A stretch of DNA of 64,000 nucleotides from PVC group bacterium (GTDB lineage: Bacteria > Verrucomicrobiota > Kiritimatiellia > CAIKKV01 > CAITUY01): NCBI GenBank assembly GCA_945870225.1, contig CAMBRF010000015.1:1-64000 (forward strand), given 5' to 3'. The notes beneath the pieces are model-generated. The model was not told the origin of the DNA. It searched no databases and saw only the letters and a list, made by a program, of their open reading frames with translations. The translations under genes and the position numbers were made by a program. Below, one piece after another: positions 44,333 to 53,861 of this stretch (its first letter is position 1; each line of letters starts with the position of its first letter).

Positions 44333-46621
44333 TCATCCTTCCAGTCGCGTCAACTCGGTCTGAATCATGACCAGTTTATGGTAGACGCCTTTCAGGGTCA
44401 GCAGGGCTTCGTGCGTGCCGGATTCGATGATCTTGCCGTCCTCGACCACATGGATATGGTCGGCATTTTTCAGCGTTGAGAGCCGGTGCGCGATGGCGAT
44501 GGTGGTGCGCCCCTTGCACAACTTCACCAGGGCCTTCTGGATTTCCTGCTCGGATTCCGTATCCACGGAGGAGGTGGCCTCATCGAGAATCAGGACCTTC
44601 GGGTCGCACAGCAGGGCCCGGGCGATGCTGATGCGCTGCCGCTCGCCGCCGGAAAGGCCCGCCCCCTGTTCGCCCAGCTTGGTGTCATAGGCCGCCGGGC
44701 GGCGGGCGATGAAGTCGTGCGCATTGGCGGCGCGGGCGGCATTCATGATGGCCAGTCGCGAGGCGTCCGGTCGGCCATAGGCGATGTTCTCGGCAATGGT
44801 CGCACGGAACAGGAACGGCTCCTGCAGGACCAACGCCATGTGCCGGTGCAGGTCCTGCTGGTTCATCTGCCGCACATCCACGCCATCCACCAGGATATGG
44901 CCCTCCTGCGGATCGTAGAACCGGCACAACAGATTCACGAGCGTGGTCTTGCCGGAACCACTCTTGCCCACCACGCCGATGAACTGGCCGGGCTCAATGG
45001 TTAGTGAAACATTCTTCAGCACCGGGGTGTAGGGATCGTAGCCGAAGGTCACATTCTGGAACTCAATGCGCCCCTGCATGGCCGGGACCCGGACCGCCTT
45101 GGGATCCTCCGTCACCACCACGGTCGCATCCAGTACCTCGAACACCCGCTGACCGGCCGACAGAAAGCCGGTGACCCAGCTTGAGAACATGCTCAGCGCC
45201 GAGATGGGCCCATAGAACATACCGAGGTACCCGATAAAGGCCATGAGCGTTCCCAGCGTGATGTGCGCCTGGAGCACCTGGCTGCCGCCGGCATACCAGA
45301 TGATCAATCCGCCCAATCCAAACACAAAGCCCATGATCGGGTTGAACGTGGCCATGCTGGTTTCGAGAGAGCGACGACTGTCCTGCAAATACGCGGCCGC
45401 CCCGCTGAACCGTTTCTGTTCACGATCCTCCTGCCCAAAGGCCTTGACCAGGCGGATGCCCGCCAGCAGACCGGACAAGAGTTGCGCCGTCTTGGACTGG
45501 CTGTCCCACACCTTGTAGTACCGGGGATAGATATGCCGCCAGAAGAAGGTGGTGCCGATGATGACGAACGGAACGGGCAGAAGAACCAGCAGGGCCAGCT
45601 TCCAGTTCATATAGAACAACATGCCGCCGATCCCCAGCACCAGCATCACGTTCAGCAGGAATCCCTGCGCGACCTGGGTCACGAAGCCCTGAAAGTAGTC
45701 CACATCGTAGAGCACACGACTCATCAGGCTGCCCACCGAATGCCGGTTATAATAGTCCACCGCCAGGCTGATCAGCTTGGCCTGCAGCTTCTCCCGTAAT
45801 TCCTTGGTGATGCGCGTCCCGATGATACTGGTCATCCGGCCGATGAAGATATTCAGCAGACAGCGTCCACCCGAGGCCCCGACAATGCCGAGAAGAATCA
45901 GCAGCAGGGCCCGCAGCGCCTCGTGCTGGGGCAACAGCTGGGTGCCGGCCGGCGGATTGAGCACCTTGTCCACCATCGTCCGCTGCAACAGCGGCGGCAG
46001 CAGGTCGAGGCAAACTCCCGCAACCATCAGGGTCAGCAACAGCAAAATGCTGACCCAATAGGGCCGCATCAGCCCCAGGGTCCGGGCAAAGATACCGTGT
46101 CCACCCAGGCAGCGGGGACACTCGGCTCCGCGGCCCGGCAGGGGGAGTCCGCACTTCACACACTGCATTTCGCTCGGCAGACTGAGCGCATTCTCAGGAA
46201 GGGGCCGCCCCTCGACCTGGCGATCAATCTGGCGTGCCACCCGCCCGAATAATTCCCGGTGTGAGTTGGAATAACGGGCCATATCGACATAGAGCCCGTC
46301 GATTTTGAGCTGCAAAAAAGCACTGCCGACATTTTGCGCCGCGCGCGCCTTTTGAATGGCACTTAGCTCGAATGGCCCTGTAACGGCCCCGGCCCGGGCA
46401 CCAGACACCACAATGGACACGACGCGCGTCTTGGCCACCAGTGTCCAGACCTCCGCGGCGGAACCGTCGGCGTCAAGGTCACCCCGGACACCAAAGAACA
46501 TCTCATCGTCCTTGAAGCCCAGCTTTTCGGCCTGGTCCCGGACGGCATCCGGAAGACGATGGAACACCAGATTGGGAACGGATGCCGGGGCGGCATCCCT
46601 GCCGGTAGCCATGCGTTTCAT
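44333..46621 (-). CDS. MsbA-like ABC exporter with N-terminal PH-like and zinc-ribbon region
   Basis: A 762-residue half-transporter. Residues 1-130 form a soluble region (DDEMFFGVRGDLDADGSAAE) like a bacterial PH domain. A CxxC-x10-CxxC zinc ribbon (CVKCGLPLPGRGAECPRC) follows. Six transmembrane helices come next, starting WVSILLLLTLMVAGVCLDLL. The ATPase has Walker A GKSGSGKTT, the Q loop LQEPFLFR, signature LSGGERQR and Walker B VLILDEATSSVDTESE. The ATG at 46621 is chosen because AGGAG is 11 bp upstream; a GTG at 46633 would overlap that site. It heads an operon with DUF1854, DUF362 and an LpxL-type enzyme. Confidence 0.88.
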   Translation of the reverse strand: MKRMATGRDAAPASVPNLVFHRLPDAVRDQAEKLGFKDDEMFFGVRGDLDADGSAAEVWTLVAKTRVVSIVVSGARAGAVTGPFELSAIQKARAAQNVGSAFLQLKIDGLYVDMARYSNSHRELFGRVARQIDRQVEGRPLPENALSLPSEMQCVKCGLPLPGRGAECPRCLGGHGIFARTLGLMRPYWVSILLLLTLMVAGVCLDLLPPLLQRTMVDKVLNPPAGTQLLPQHEALRALLLILLGIVGASGGRCLLNIFIGRMTSIIGTRITKELREKLQAKLISLAVDYYNRHSVGSLMSRVLYDVDYFQGFVTQVAQGFLLNVMLVLGIGGMLFYMNWKLALLVLLPVPFVIIGTTFFWRHIYPRYYKVWDSQSKTAQLLSGLLAGIRLVKAFGQEDREQKRFSGAAAYLQDSRRSLETSMATFNPIMGFVFGLGGLIIWYAGGSQVLQAHITLGTLMAFIGYLGMFYGPISALSMFSSWVTGFLSAGQRVFEVLDATVVVTEDPKAVRVPAMQGRIEFQNVTFGYDPYTPVLKNVSLTIEPGQFIGVVGKSGSGKTTLVNLLCRFYDPQEGHILVDGVDVRQMNQQDLHRHMALVLQEPFLFRATIAENIAYGRPDASRLAIMNAARAANAHDFIARRPAAYDTKLGEQGAGLSGGERQRISIARALLCDPKVLILDEATSSVDTESEQEIQKALVKLCKGRTTIAIAHRLSTLKNADHIHVVEDGKIIESGTHEALLTLKGVYHKLVMIQTELTRLEG

Positions 46622-46659
46622 AGAACCCGCCACTCCTGTCCATTTCCGAAAGCTAAAGA

Positions 46660-46687
46660 GGGCGTTTTGCTTTTGAGCAAAACGCCC
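46660..46687 (-). terminator. Rho-independent terminator after the class II aldolase
   Basis: GGGCGTTTTGCT and AGCAAAACGCCC form a perfect 12-bp stem with loop TTTG. It lies 18 bp past the aldolase stop and 39 bp before the ABC exporter start, insulating the two. The T run after the stem on the minus strand is short (CTCTTTAG). Confidence 0.75.
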
Positions 46688-46704
46688 CCGTCAAACCAAC
46701 GGAA

Positions 46705-47649
46705 TCAGACCACTTTTCGCACGTCGTCGAGCTTCCCGGCGCTGCCGAGCTTCTCGTTCTTATGCGCAATGAACTTCGCGTACTCCTTCATGAACACCTT
46801 GCCCGGAGGACGCAGGTCGAAGTTCTTCGGATCGTCACGGAACGCCTCGCGGTGCACGCGGCACCACACCAGGCGGCCGTCGGTATCGATATTGATCTTG
46901 GTCACGCCCAGGGTGGCGGCGCGCTTGAATTCGTCGGCATTGACGCCCTTGGCGCCACTGATCTGGCCGCCCGAGGCGTTGATGCGGGCCACCTCGTCCT
47001 GGGGCACGCTGCTGGATCCGTGCATGACCAGCGGGAAACCCGGCAGGCGCTTCTGGATCGCCGTCAACACATCGAAGTGCAACCCCTGTGAACCGGCAAA
47101 CTTGAAGGCGCCGTGGCTGGTGCCGATGGCGCAGGCCAGACTGTCGCAGCCGCTCTTCTTGACAAACTCCTCGGCCTGGACGGGATCAGTCAGCTTGGCA
47201 TCCGACTCCGCGACGGAGACATGCTCCTCCACGCCGCCGAGTTTCCCGAGTTCCGCTTCCACGGAGATATTCTTGGCGTGCGCGGCATCCACGATGCGCT
47301 TGGTGATCTCGATGTTCTTCGCGAACGGTTCCGCACTGGCGTCGATCATGACGGAGCTGTAGAACCCGCTGGCGATGCAGTCCATGCAGGTCGCTTCGTC
47401 ACCGTGATCCAGATGCACGGCGAAAATCGCGTCGGGGAAAATCTCGTCCGCCGCACGGATCATGGCTTCCAGCATGGCCTTGTTCGTGTACTGGCGGGCG
47501 CCCTTGGAGAGCTGGATGATAAAGGGAGCCTTGCTGTCGATGCATCCCTGGAACAAGCCCATCGTCTGCTCCAGGTTGTTGATGTTGTACGCTCCGATGG
47601 CATACTTGCCATAGGCGTGTTTGAACAGTTGCTTGGTCGATACGATCAT
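46705..47649 (-). CDS. fba: Class II fructose-bisphosphate aldolase
   Basis: A 314-residue zinc aldolase for glycolysis and gluconeogenesis. Zinc ligands appear in AVHLDHGDEATCMDCI, AIGTSHGAFKF and LVMHGSSSVPQDEV; the active-site acid region is SVEAELGKLGGVEEHV. The long C-terminal tail (VKINIDTDGRLVWCRVHREA-like to VFMKEYAKF) is of the type seen in bacterial FbaA of the TIGR00167-like group. It has its own promoter and terminator. It differs from the shorter aldolase in the sugar operon at 9872. Confidence 0.93.
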   Translation of the reverse strand: MIVSTKQLFKHAYGKYAIGAYNINNLEQTMGLFQGCIDSKAPFIIQLSKGARQYTNKAMLEAMIRAADEIFPDAIFAVHLDHGDEATCMDCIASGFYSSVMIDASAEPFAKNIEITKRIVDAAHAKNISVEAELGKLGGVEEHVSVAESDAKLTDPVQAEEFVKKSGCDSLACAIGTSHGAFKFAGSQGLHFDVLTAIQKRLPGFPLVMHGSSSVPQDEVARINASGGQISGAKGVNADEFKRAATLGVTKINIDTDGRLVWCRVHREAFRDDPKNFDLRPPGKVFMKEYAKFIAHKNEKLGSAGKLDDVRKVV

Positions 47650-47695
47650 GTTTCCCTGCCTTCTGAAATATTTAGCCTCACCTCAATGGCCGCAT

Positions 47696-47723
47696 ACTCT
47701 AGGGACTGGCAAAAATCCGTCAA
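47696..47723 (-). promoter_or_regulatory. Candidate sigma-70 promoter for fba
   Basis: On the minus strand TTGACG (47718-47723), a 16-bp spacer, then TAGAGT (47696-47701), about 47 bp before the fba start. Confidence 0.4.
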
Positions 47724-47792
47724 TACCATATTCACGCCGCCAACCCCGCCGCCAAACTTCGAGATGGACTACCGGCACGGGAATGGGAAAGA

Positions 47793-50114
47793 ATGCCGCC
47801 CATGACAACCCCTGCAGGATACAAGGACGCATCGCTGAATATCGACGCCCGCGTGGCGGATTTGCTCTCGCGCATGACGCTCCAGGAGAAGGTCGGCCAG
47901 ATCAACCAGCGGCTGTTCGGCTGGAAATCCGTCCGCAAGACAGCCGCCGGCTTTGAATTGACCCCCTACTTCATGGACGAGGTCGCCACCGGAGCGGGCA
48001 TGGGCGCGCTGTACGGACTTTTCCGGGCCGACCCCTGGTCGGGCGTGACCTGGGCCAACGGCATCCCGCCCGCCGACAGCGCTAAGGTGGCCAACCAGAT
48101 TCAAAGATATGTCATCGATCACACCCGGCTGGGAATCCCGGTGCTCCTGGCCGAGGAGTGCCCGCACGGACAACAGGCCCTGGGAGGCACGCTGATCCCG
48201 ACGAACCTCGGCACCGCCTCCACCTGGAACCCCGACTTTTACGCCGGGACGCTCCGGTTGGTGGCCGCTGAACTCCGCTGCCGGGGCGCGCACCTGGGCC
48301 TGATCTCTGTGCTGGACATGCTGCGTGATCCGCGCTGGGGCCGCTCCGAGGAGTGCTACGGGGAAGACCCTCACCTCTCCGCCTGTTTCGCCGTCGCGGC
48401 GACCAAGGGACTGCAAGGCGACTCGCTGGATGACCTGAAGCGGAATGACACGGTTGTGGCCGTGGTCAAACACTTCTGCGCGCAGGGCGCCGGCGCCGGC
48501 GGACACAATGCGGCCGCCGCCACCATCGGCGAGCGGGAACTCCGGGAGATCCATCTCCCCGCCGCCCGCGCCGCGTTCAAGGCCGGAGCGCAGTCCTGTA
48601 TGGCCGCCTACAATGAAATCGACGGTCTCCCGTGCAACGGCAATAAATGGCTCCTGTCCAAGGTCCTCCGGGAGGAATGGGGCTTCGAAGGCATGGTCAT
48701 GGCCGACGGCTATGCCATTGATAATCTTAAACGGCTGACCGGCGACAATCCGGAGGATTCCGGAACCCTGGCCATTGAGTCCGGCGTCGATCTCAGCCTC
48801 TGGGACACCTCCTTTGCGTCCCTGGAGTCCGCTGTCAGGAAGGGAAAATGTTCCGAGGCCACCCTCGACCGGGCCGTCGCCCGGGTCTTGCGGATCAAAT
48901 TCCTGCTCGGCCTCTTCGAAAACCCCTACGCCGATGAAGACCGGCCCGCCCGCATCATCGGATCCCTCGAGTTGAAGCAACGGAACCTCCGCCTGGCCTC
49001 CGAGTCGCTCGTCCTCCTTAAGAATGAGGAGGCCCTACTGCCTCTCCGCAAGGACTTGAAGCGTATCGCCGTCATCGGCCCCAATGCGGACAATCTTTAC
49101 AACCAGCTGGGCGACTACACACCCGTGCAGGCCGAAGGAACCGGGATCACGGTCCTTCAGGGTATCCGGGCGGCGGTTTCACCTCGGACGGAACTGCTCT
49201 ATGCCAAGGGATGCGGCATCCGCAACCCGGACCGCGCGGGCCTCGCGGAAGCGGTCGAGGCCGCCCGTCGTGCGGAGGTCGCCATCGTCGTTCTCGGCGG
49301 ATCCAGCGCCAGGGACTTCAACACCCGGTTCGATGCGAACGGTGCGGCGATCGTCGCTGACAACCCCGAAATGGATTGCGGCGAAGGGCTCGATGTGGCC
49401 AGTCTGGATCTCGGCGGCGTTCAAGACGAATTGATCCGCGCGGTCGTCGCCACGGGGACCCCCACGGTGATGATCCTCATCCAGGGACGTCCGCACAGCA
49501 TCCCGTGGATCGCGGAGCACGTCAAATCCATCCTGTGCGCCTGGTATCCGGGCCCCGAGGGCGGGCAGGCCATCGCCCAGGCTCTCTTTGGCGACACTAA
49601 TCCCAGCGGACGCCTCCCCGTTTCGATCCCAAAATCCAGCGGACAGCTTCCCCTCTTCTACAATCACAAGGTGGGCGGCGACACGCGTTATTGCGATATG
49701 GACTCGAAACCGCTCTATCCCTTTGGCTTCGGGCTAAGCTATACGGAGTTCGCGCTCTCCAACTTGCGCCTGGAAGGGACAATCCCCGGTGCGTCCGGCC
49801 TGATGAAGGGCGAAAGGGTCCGCCTCGCGGTTGATCTAAAAAACACCGGCGCTCGCGAGGGTGCCGAAACCGTACAACTTTACATCCAGGATCTGGAATC
49901 CAGCGTCCAACGGCGCGTCAGGGAGCTCAAGGCCTTCGAGAAAATCACACTCAAGCCGGCGGAAACAAAAACCGTTTCATTCTCCCTGGGCCCCGATGAA
50001 CTCGGCGTATGGAACTCCGAAATGAACTTTACCGTTGAGCCAGGCAACGTCCGCTTGATCGCCGCCATCGGCACGGGCCTCTCGGTGGAAACAAAGATTC
50101 TCCTGTCGCCATGA
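47793..50114 (+). CDS. GH3-family beta-glycosidase
   Basis: A 773-residue two-domain GH3 enzyme with no signal peptide. The (alpha/beta)8 barrel has LGIPVLLAEECPHGQQAL, LGLISVLDMLRDPRWGRSEE and CYGEDPHLS. The catalytic nucleophile Asp is in GFEGMVMADGYAIDNL. The second domain includes LVLLKNEEALLPL, AIVVLGGSSARDFN and the C-terminal fibronectin-like region starting PLYPFGFGLSYTEF. Beta-glucosidase or xylosidase activity is likely; specificity is unknown. ATG at 47793 or 47802 is possible. Confidence 0.92.
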   Translation: MPPMTTPAGYKDASLNIDARVADLLSRMTLQEKVGQINQRLFGWKSVRKTAAGFELTPYFMDEVATGAGMGALYGLFRADPWSGVTWANGIPPADSAKVANQIQRYVIDHTRLGIPVLLAEECPHGQQALGGTLIPTNLGTASTWNPDFYAGTLRLVAAELRCRGAHLGLISVLDMLRDPRWGRSEECYGEDPHLSACFAVAATKGLQGDSLDDLKRNDTVVAVVKHFCAQGAGAGGHNAAAATIGERELREIHLPAARAAFKAGAQSCMAAYNEIDGLPCNGNKWLLSKVLREEWGFEGMVMADGYAIDNLKRLTGDNPEDSGTLAIESGVDLSLWDTSFASLESAVRKGKCSEATLDRAVARVLRIKFLLGLFENPYADEDRPARIIGSLELKQRNLRLASESLVLLKNEEALLPLRKDLKRIAVIGPNADNLYNQLGDYTPVQAEGTGITVLQGIRAAVSPRTELLYAKGCGIRNPDRAGLAEAVEAARRAEVAIVVLGGSSARDFNTRFDANGAAIVADNPEMDCGEGLDVASLDLGGVQDELIRAVVATGTPTVMILIQGRPHSIPWIAEHVKSILCAWYPGPEGGQAIAQALFGDTNPSGRLPVSIPKSSGQLPLFYNHKVGGDTRYCDMDSKPLYPFGFGLSYTEFALSNLRLEGTIPGASGLMKGERVRLAVDLKNTGAREGAETVQLYIQDLESSVQRRVRELKAFEKITLKPAETKTVSFSLGPDELGVWNSEMNFTVEPGNVRLIAAIGTGLSVETKILLSP

Positions 50115-50136
50115 TAGACCGTCCCAGGAGGCCGTA

Positions 50137-50916
50137 TTGATTGATCCGATCCAGCGCGAAGAGGCCATCCACGGGGCCAGGTGGGAGACTTTTCACGGCG
50201 GCTATTTTTCCGATCCGGCCGTGGCCGCTCCGTTGATCGCTAAAATTCTGGAGTATGCCGGCGCATCACGGGCGGACGCCATTGTCGATCTGGGCGGAGG
50301 CACAGGCTATCTGCTCTCCCGGCTCCGGGCAAACGGCCTCGGAACCGGCGTGTCCCTGATCGATCTCGACGATTCCGAACGACAACTCGAGGCCGCCGGA
50401 AAAAGTGGACTCACCTGCGTCCGCGCCGCCGTCGATCAGTTCAGTCGGCACAACCTTAGCCCCGGGGACCGGCGCTTCCTGTTCATGATGCGATCTGTCC
50501 TCCACTACTTCGGGGAGAACGGATTATCCTCCACACTCCAGCATTTGCGGGCCCAGGCAAGACCCGGCGAATTCTTCATCCACCAGACCGCCTCGTTCCA
50601 GAACGGTCCGGATGCTGATTTCATGAACGCTCTTTATCAGTTGATGCAGACCCGGAAATGGTATCCGACCGTTGATGCCACGAAAGCGGCCCTGATCCGT
50701 GCGGGCTGGCGGGTCCTGGACGTGCTGCCCGGCCCCGCCCTGCCCTTATTGTCATCCGACCTTGGGGCTCGCTACGGTCTGGATCAAGGAACCCTGCAGG
50801 AAATCAGCCGGACGATGTTCAGGGAGCATCCCGTCAAAGCCGGAGTGTTCGAGAAGCAGGGCGACGATTTCTGCGCCTTTCTCCACTACTGGATCTACGT
50901 CTGCACTCCCGCATGA
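50137..50916 (+). CDS. SAM-dependent methyltransferase
   Basis: A 259-residue class I methyltransferase. SAM motif I is AIVDLGGGTGYLLSRLR, motif II is GVSLIDLDDSERQ, and VLHYFGENGLSSTLQHLR follows. It starts at TTG (50137) with AGGAGG 5 bp upstream and no in-frame ATG nearby. The substrate is unknown. The 3' end overlaps the convergent acyltransferase by 22 bp. Confidence 0.82.
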   Translation: MIDPIQREEAIHGARWETFHGGYFSDPAVAAPLIAKILEYAGASRADAIVDLGGGTGYLLSRLRANGLGTGVSLIDLDDSERQLEAAGKSGLTCVRAAVDQFSRHNLSPGDRRFLFMMRSVLHYFGENGLSSTLQHLRAQARPGEFFIHQTASFQNGPDADFMNALYQLMQTRKWYPTVDATKAALIRAGWRVLDVLPGPALPLLSSDLGARYGLDQGTLQEISRTMFREHPVKAGVFEKQGDDFCAFLHYWIYVCTPA

Positions 50917-51794
50917 CGGCCCTCTTTCGGCTGGGTCCGCCAGCGGCGATGCATCCATAGCCACTGGGAGGGGCAAAGCCGGATCATCTCCTCGACCACC
51001 CGCGTGTAACGCTGGGTGTTGTGCCGGATCGCTTCGTCGCGTCCGCCCTCCACGTCTTCCCAGGCGACCGGCGGCATCACCCAGATATCATGGTGATAGC
51101 CATCGGGATCACGCTCGAAACGAACCGGGAAAACCGGGGCCCCCGTCCGCTGCGAAAGCACCGCCAGCCCGCTCATCGTACACGCCGGCCGGCCGAAGAA
51201 ATCAACGAAGATTCCTTCCTTCCAGGTCATGTTCTGGTCGAGCACAAACCCGACGGCGTAACCTTTACGAATAGCGGTGATGGTCCTCCGTCCGGCCTGC
51301 TCGCCCCGCAGAATCGCATGGACGCCGTGATTCCCGCGCATCATCTCGACAAACTGCTGGCCCAGTTCACCTTTGATCTCCTTGGCCACGATATGGGTGG
51401 GATACCCCACCTCGCCCAGTGCCGCCAGCCCGAGCTCCCAGTTACCGACATGGGCGGAAAGATGGAAAACCCCCTTCCCTTCCTTCAGCACGGCAAGCGC
51501 GGAGTCCAGGTTGTGAAAACGGCAGCGGTCCATTAACTCGGCGCGGGACATCCTGGGCAGCCTTAGATCCTCGGCCATCAACAGGCCGACATGCCGGCAG
51601 ATCTGGCGGTAAAGCCGGTTCCGCCCCTCCTGATCAAGGTCCGGGAACGCATATTGCAGGTGGCGATCCATCAGACCGTGGCGGAATCTTACCAGCGCCA
51701 GCAGCCTGCCGCAGAACCGCCCAAAGGCGGTCACTGACCGCACAGGCAGGCGACCGAAAAAGCCCGCCACGAGATTGATGATCCATTTTTTCAT
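50895..51794 (-). CDS. Second lipid A-type acyltransferase (LpxL/HtrB family)
   Basis: A 299-residue acyltransferase. Its N-terminal membrane segment is WIINLVAGFFGRLPVRSVTA, catalytic HX4E is in HLSAHVGNWELGL, and VGFVLDQNMTWKEGIFVDFF plus the C-terminal SQWLWMHRRWRTQ match family blocks. It may add a different acyl chain from the homologue at 41747. The ATG at 51794 is chosen because it begins the membrane segment; the open frame upstream to 52097 is antisense to another gene. Ribosome-binding site is weak. Confidence 0.88.
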   Translation of the reverse strand: MKKWIINLVAGFFGRLPVRSVTAFGRFCGRLLALVRFRHGLMDRHLQYAFPDLDQEGRNRLYRQICRHVGLLMAEDLRLPRMSRAELMDRCRFHNLDSALAVLKEGKGVFHLSAHVGNWELGLAALGEVGYPTHIVAKEIKGELGQQFVEMMRGNHGVHAILRGEQAGRRTITAIRKGYAVGFVLDQNMTWKEGIFVDFFGRPACTMSGLAVLSQRTGAPVFPVRFERDPDGYHHDIWVMPPVAWEDVEGGRDEAIRHNTQRYTRVVEEMIRLCPSQWLWMHRRWRTQPKEGRHAGVQT

Positions 51795-51900
51795 GATGAG
51801 CACAGCGCCCTGCTTACGACCGGGACAATCATGGGAAGGAAAGATGCCCGAACAGACCCCGAAAGGCAAGCTGGGCGTTAAAAGGACCGCGAGGGGTAGG

Positions 51901-53811
51901 TCAACGGGAGAACCCGGCCAGCCGCATGAGCAATTCCCGAAGCTGACCGGAGTTGAGCGGCGGGCCCCCGGAGTCGGCGGCGGCCGCCAGGGAGAGTTCG
52001 TTCGTTCGCGGACCCTCGTTGGCCGTTCGCGCCAGATACTCCCCCCACCACAGGTTCTCCCCTTCTGCCAAATAGTTGTGGCAACTCGTCGTCTCAAAGG
52101 TTTGCACGGGATGTTCGCCGCACGTGTAGGTCAGGCGCATCAGGCTGCGCGTTCCGTTGGGGGTCGCCCGCGCCGAACTCATCACCACTGCCTCCCCGTT
52201 CGACAGCACCGCCACCTGGCGGACCACCTCGGTCTCCTGCCGCTTACCCGCCGCGGTTTCATGGGTGAGGGTCAACGTCAGCTTGAGATCCGTCAGGGGA
52301 TACGCCGCCAGATTGCTTACGACCACCTGTTCATTCAGCAGGGTCTTGCTGCACAAGGCCATCACTTGGGGCTGCAGCAGGCGCTGTCCGCGTTTTGAAA
52401 CCACCGCCGCCCGTAACGGCTCATAGGCATAGACCGCTTTGAAATCACTAAACCCGCGCCGGACGGCCCCTTCCAGAAACGTCAGCGCAACATCGTTATT
52501 GCTGTAGCCGACGACCGCCAACTGGGCGGCGGACCACAGATAGGCACCATTCTCAGGTTCCAGACGAATGGCCCGGTTAAGACTCAAGGCGGCCGCCGGC
52601 CCGTTCCCAAGCCGCATCAACGCCAACCCCAGGTGATTGTGGGCACTGCCGCGCCCCGGTTGATTCTGTAACGCCTGCCTGGCCAAAACGACGGCATTGG
52701 AGGCGTCCCCGCGCCGCAGGCTGTAGTCGGACAGAATATCGTACGCCCCGCCCAGCAATCCATCGGCACGCAGCAACACGGACTTGCGGGCGGTCAACTC
52801 CAGCAGACATTGCTCGGCATCTTCAAACTGGCCGGCCGCATGGTGGGCCGCCGCCAGATAGTACAACCCCTCCCGGAAGGCGGGACATTTCACCGCACAT
52901 TGCCGCAGGGCCGTCATCCGGCTCTGGGGATCCGGATCCAATAGGGCGCGCTGCAGCGTGTCGTAGGTCTCCTTGGTCAGAAACTCGGTCTCGTCAATCT
53001 CCCGGGCGGCCTTGGCGCTGGAGCGCCGGATATTGAGCTCAAACAGGAAATTAACCAGGCGGCCCCGGTGGTTCTGGATTTCGGTGTCGATCTTGCGGTT
53101 CTTTTCCAGCGTCACCTTTTGCTGCCCTTTGACAATGCTAGCCGCCGCCTGCAACAGCGGCAGTGGATCACCCGTCGCAACGCTGGTCGCGCCATAGGTG
53201 CCGAGGTTCTGCCACCACAAGGCGCGCGACTCTGCCGTACTATCCTGGTTGATGCCCGCCAGATTGCTCAACGAGCGTTCCGCCTCATCACAGATCATCA
53301 CCAGTTGACGCAGCATCGCCATCGTTTCAGGCTGCAACCCGGCGGCGTTGATGTTGTCGAGCAACTCCTTGCGCACCGTATCGAAACCGCGATTCTCCAG
53401 ATCATAGAGAATACAGGCGTACTTGGTCAGCAGGTTCAGGGCCTCGACATCCATCCCGCCCAAAGGGGTGTTGGTCGCTACCGGGGCAGAAAGCACCGTG
53501 CCGCCCGGGGGCTCAACCCGCCCGCCGCCGGGAGCGGCGATTTTCTGAGCCGGCCGGGCCGCTTTCAGTTCGTTGAGATAACCCTCAAAGCGGGACACCC
53601 GCTGGGTAACGTCGGGCAGGGCCAGAATGGCGTCCAATCTTCCCTGCAGATATTTCTTTACCGAGGCATTCTGAACCTGCTCCAGAATGGAGCCCGCTTC
53701 CATCATCGCCGCGACCGGGATATCCGCTGCCGGAGGAAGCTCCTCCGCATAGAGCCTAAAAGGAAGTCCGCAGAGCACCATCAGCATCCCGGCTATTACG
53801 CGTCTTTTCAT
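51901..53811 (-). CDS. Exported TPR protein with C-terminal beta domain
   Basis: A 636-residue protein with a signal peptide (VIAGMLMVLCGLPFRLYA). The N-terminal half is helical (VQNASVKKYLQGRLDAIL). TPR-like units lie at about residues 330-470 (EGLYYLAAAHHAAGQFEDAE, SAHNHLGLALMRLGNGPAAA). The last 150 residues look like a beta-rich domain (VVVSNLAAYPLTDLKLTLTL). Function is unknown. The ATG at 53811 starts the signal peptide. It lies 106 bp upstream of the acyltransferase on the same strand. Confidence 0.78.
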   Translation of the reverse strand: MKRRVIAGMLMVLCGLPFRLYAEELPPAADIPVAAMMEAGSILEQVQNASVKKYLQGRLDAILALPDVTQRVSRFEGYLNELKAARPAQKIAAPGGGRVEPPGGTVLSAPVATNTPLGGMDVEALNLLTKYACILYDLENRGFDTVRKELLDNINAAGLQPETMAMLRQLVMICDEAERSLSNLAGINQDSTAESRALWWQNLGTYGATSVATGDPLPLLQAAASIVKGQQKVTLEKNRKIDTEIQNHRGRLVNFLFELNIRRSSAKAAREIDETEFLTKETYDTLQRALLDPDPQSRMTALRQCAVKCPAFREGLYYLAAAHHAAGQFEDAEQCLLELTARKSVLLRADGLLGGAYDILSDYSLRRGDASNAVVLARQALQNQPGRGSAHNHLGLALMRLGNGPAAALSLNRAIRLEPENGAYLWSAAQLAVVGYSNNDVALTFLEGAVRRGFSDFKAVYAYEPLRAAVVSKRGQRLLQPQVMALCSKTLLNEQVVVSNLAAYPLTDLKLTLTLTHETAAGKRQETEVVRQVAVLSNGEAVVMSSARATPNGTRSLMRLTYTCGEHPVQTFETTSCHNYLAEGENLWWGEYLARTANEGPRTNELSLAAAADSGGPPLNSGQLRELLMRLAGFSR

Positions 53812-53861
53812 CAATCTCAGGAGGATATCCCATGGCCGGTTCAAAAACAATGCAGGTCTAT

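Noticed and set aside
47769-48980. 403-residue minus-strand frame opposite the GH3 gene
   Set aside because: It mirrors conserved GH3 codons and has no domain; rejected as a shadow.
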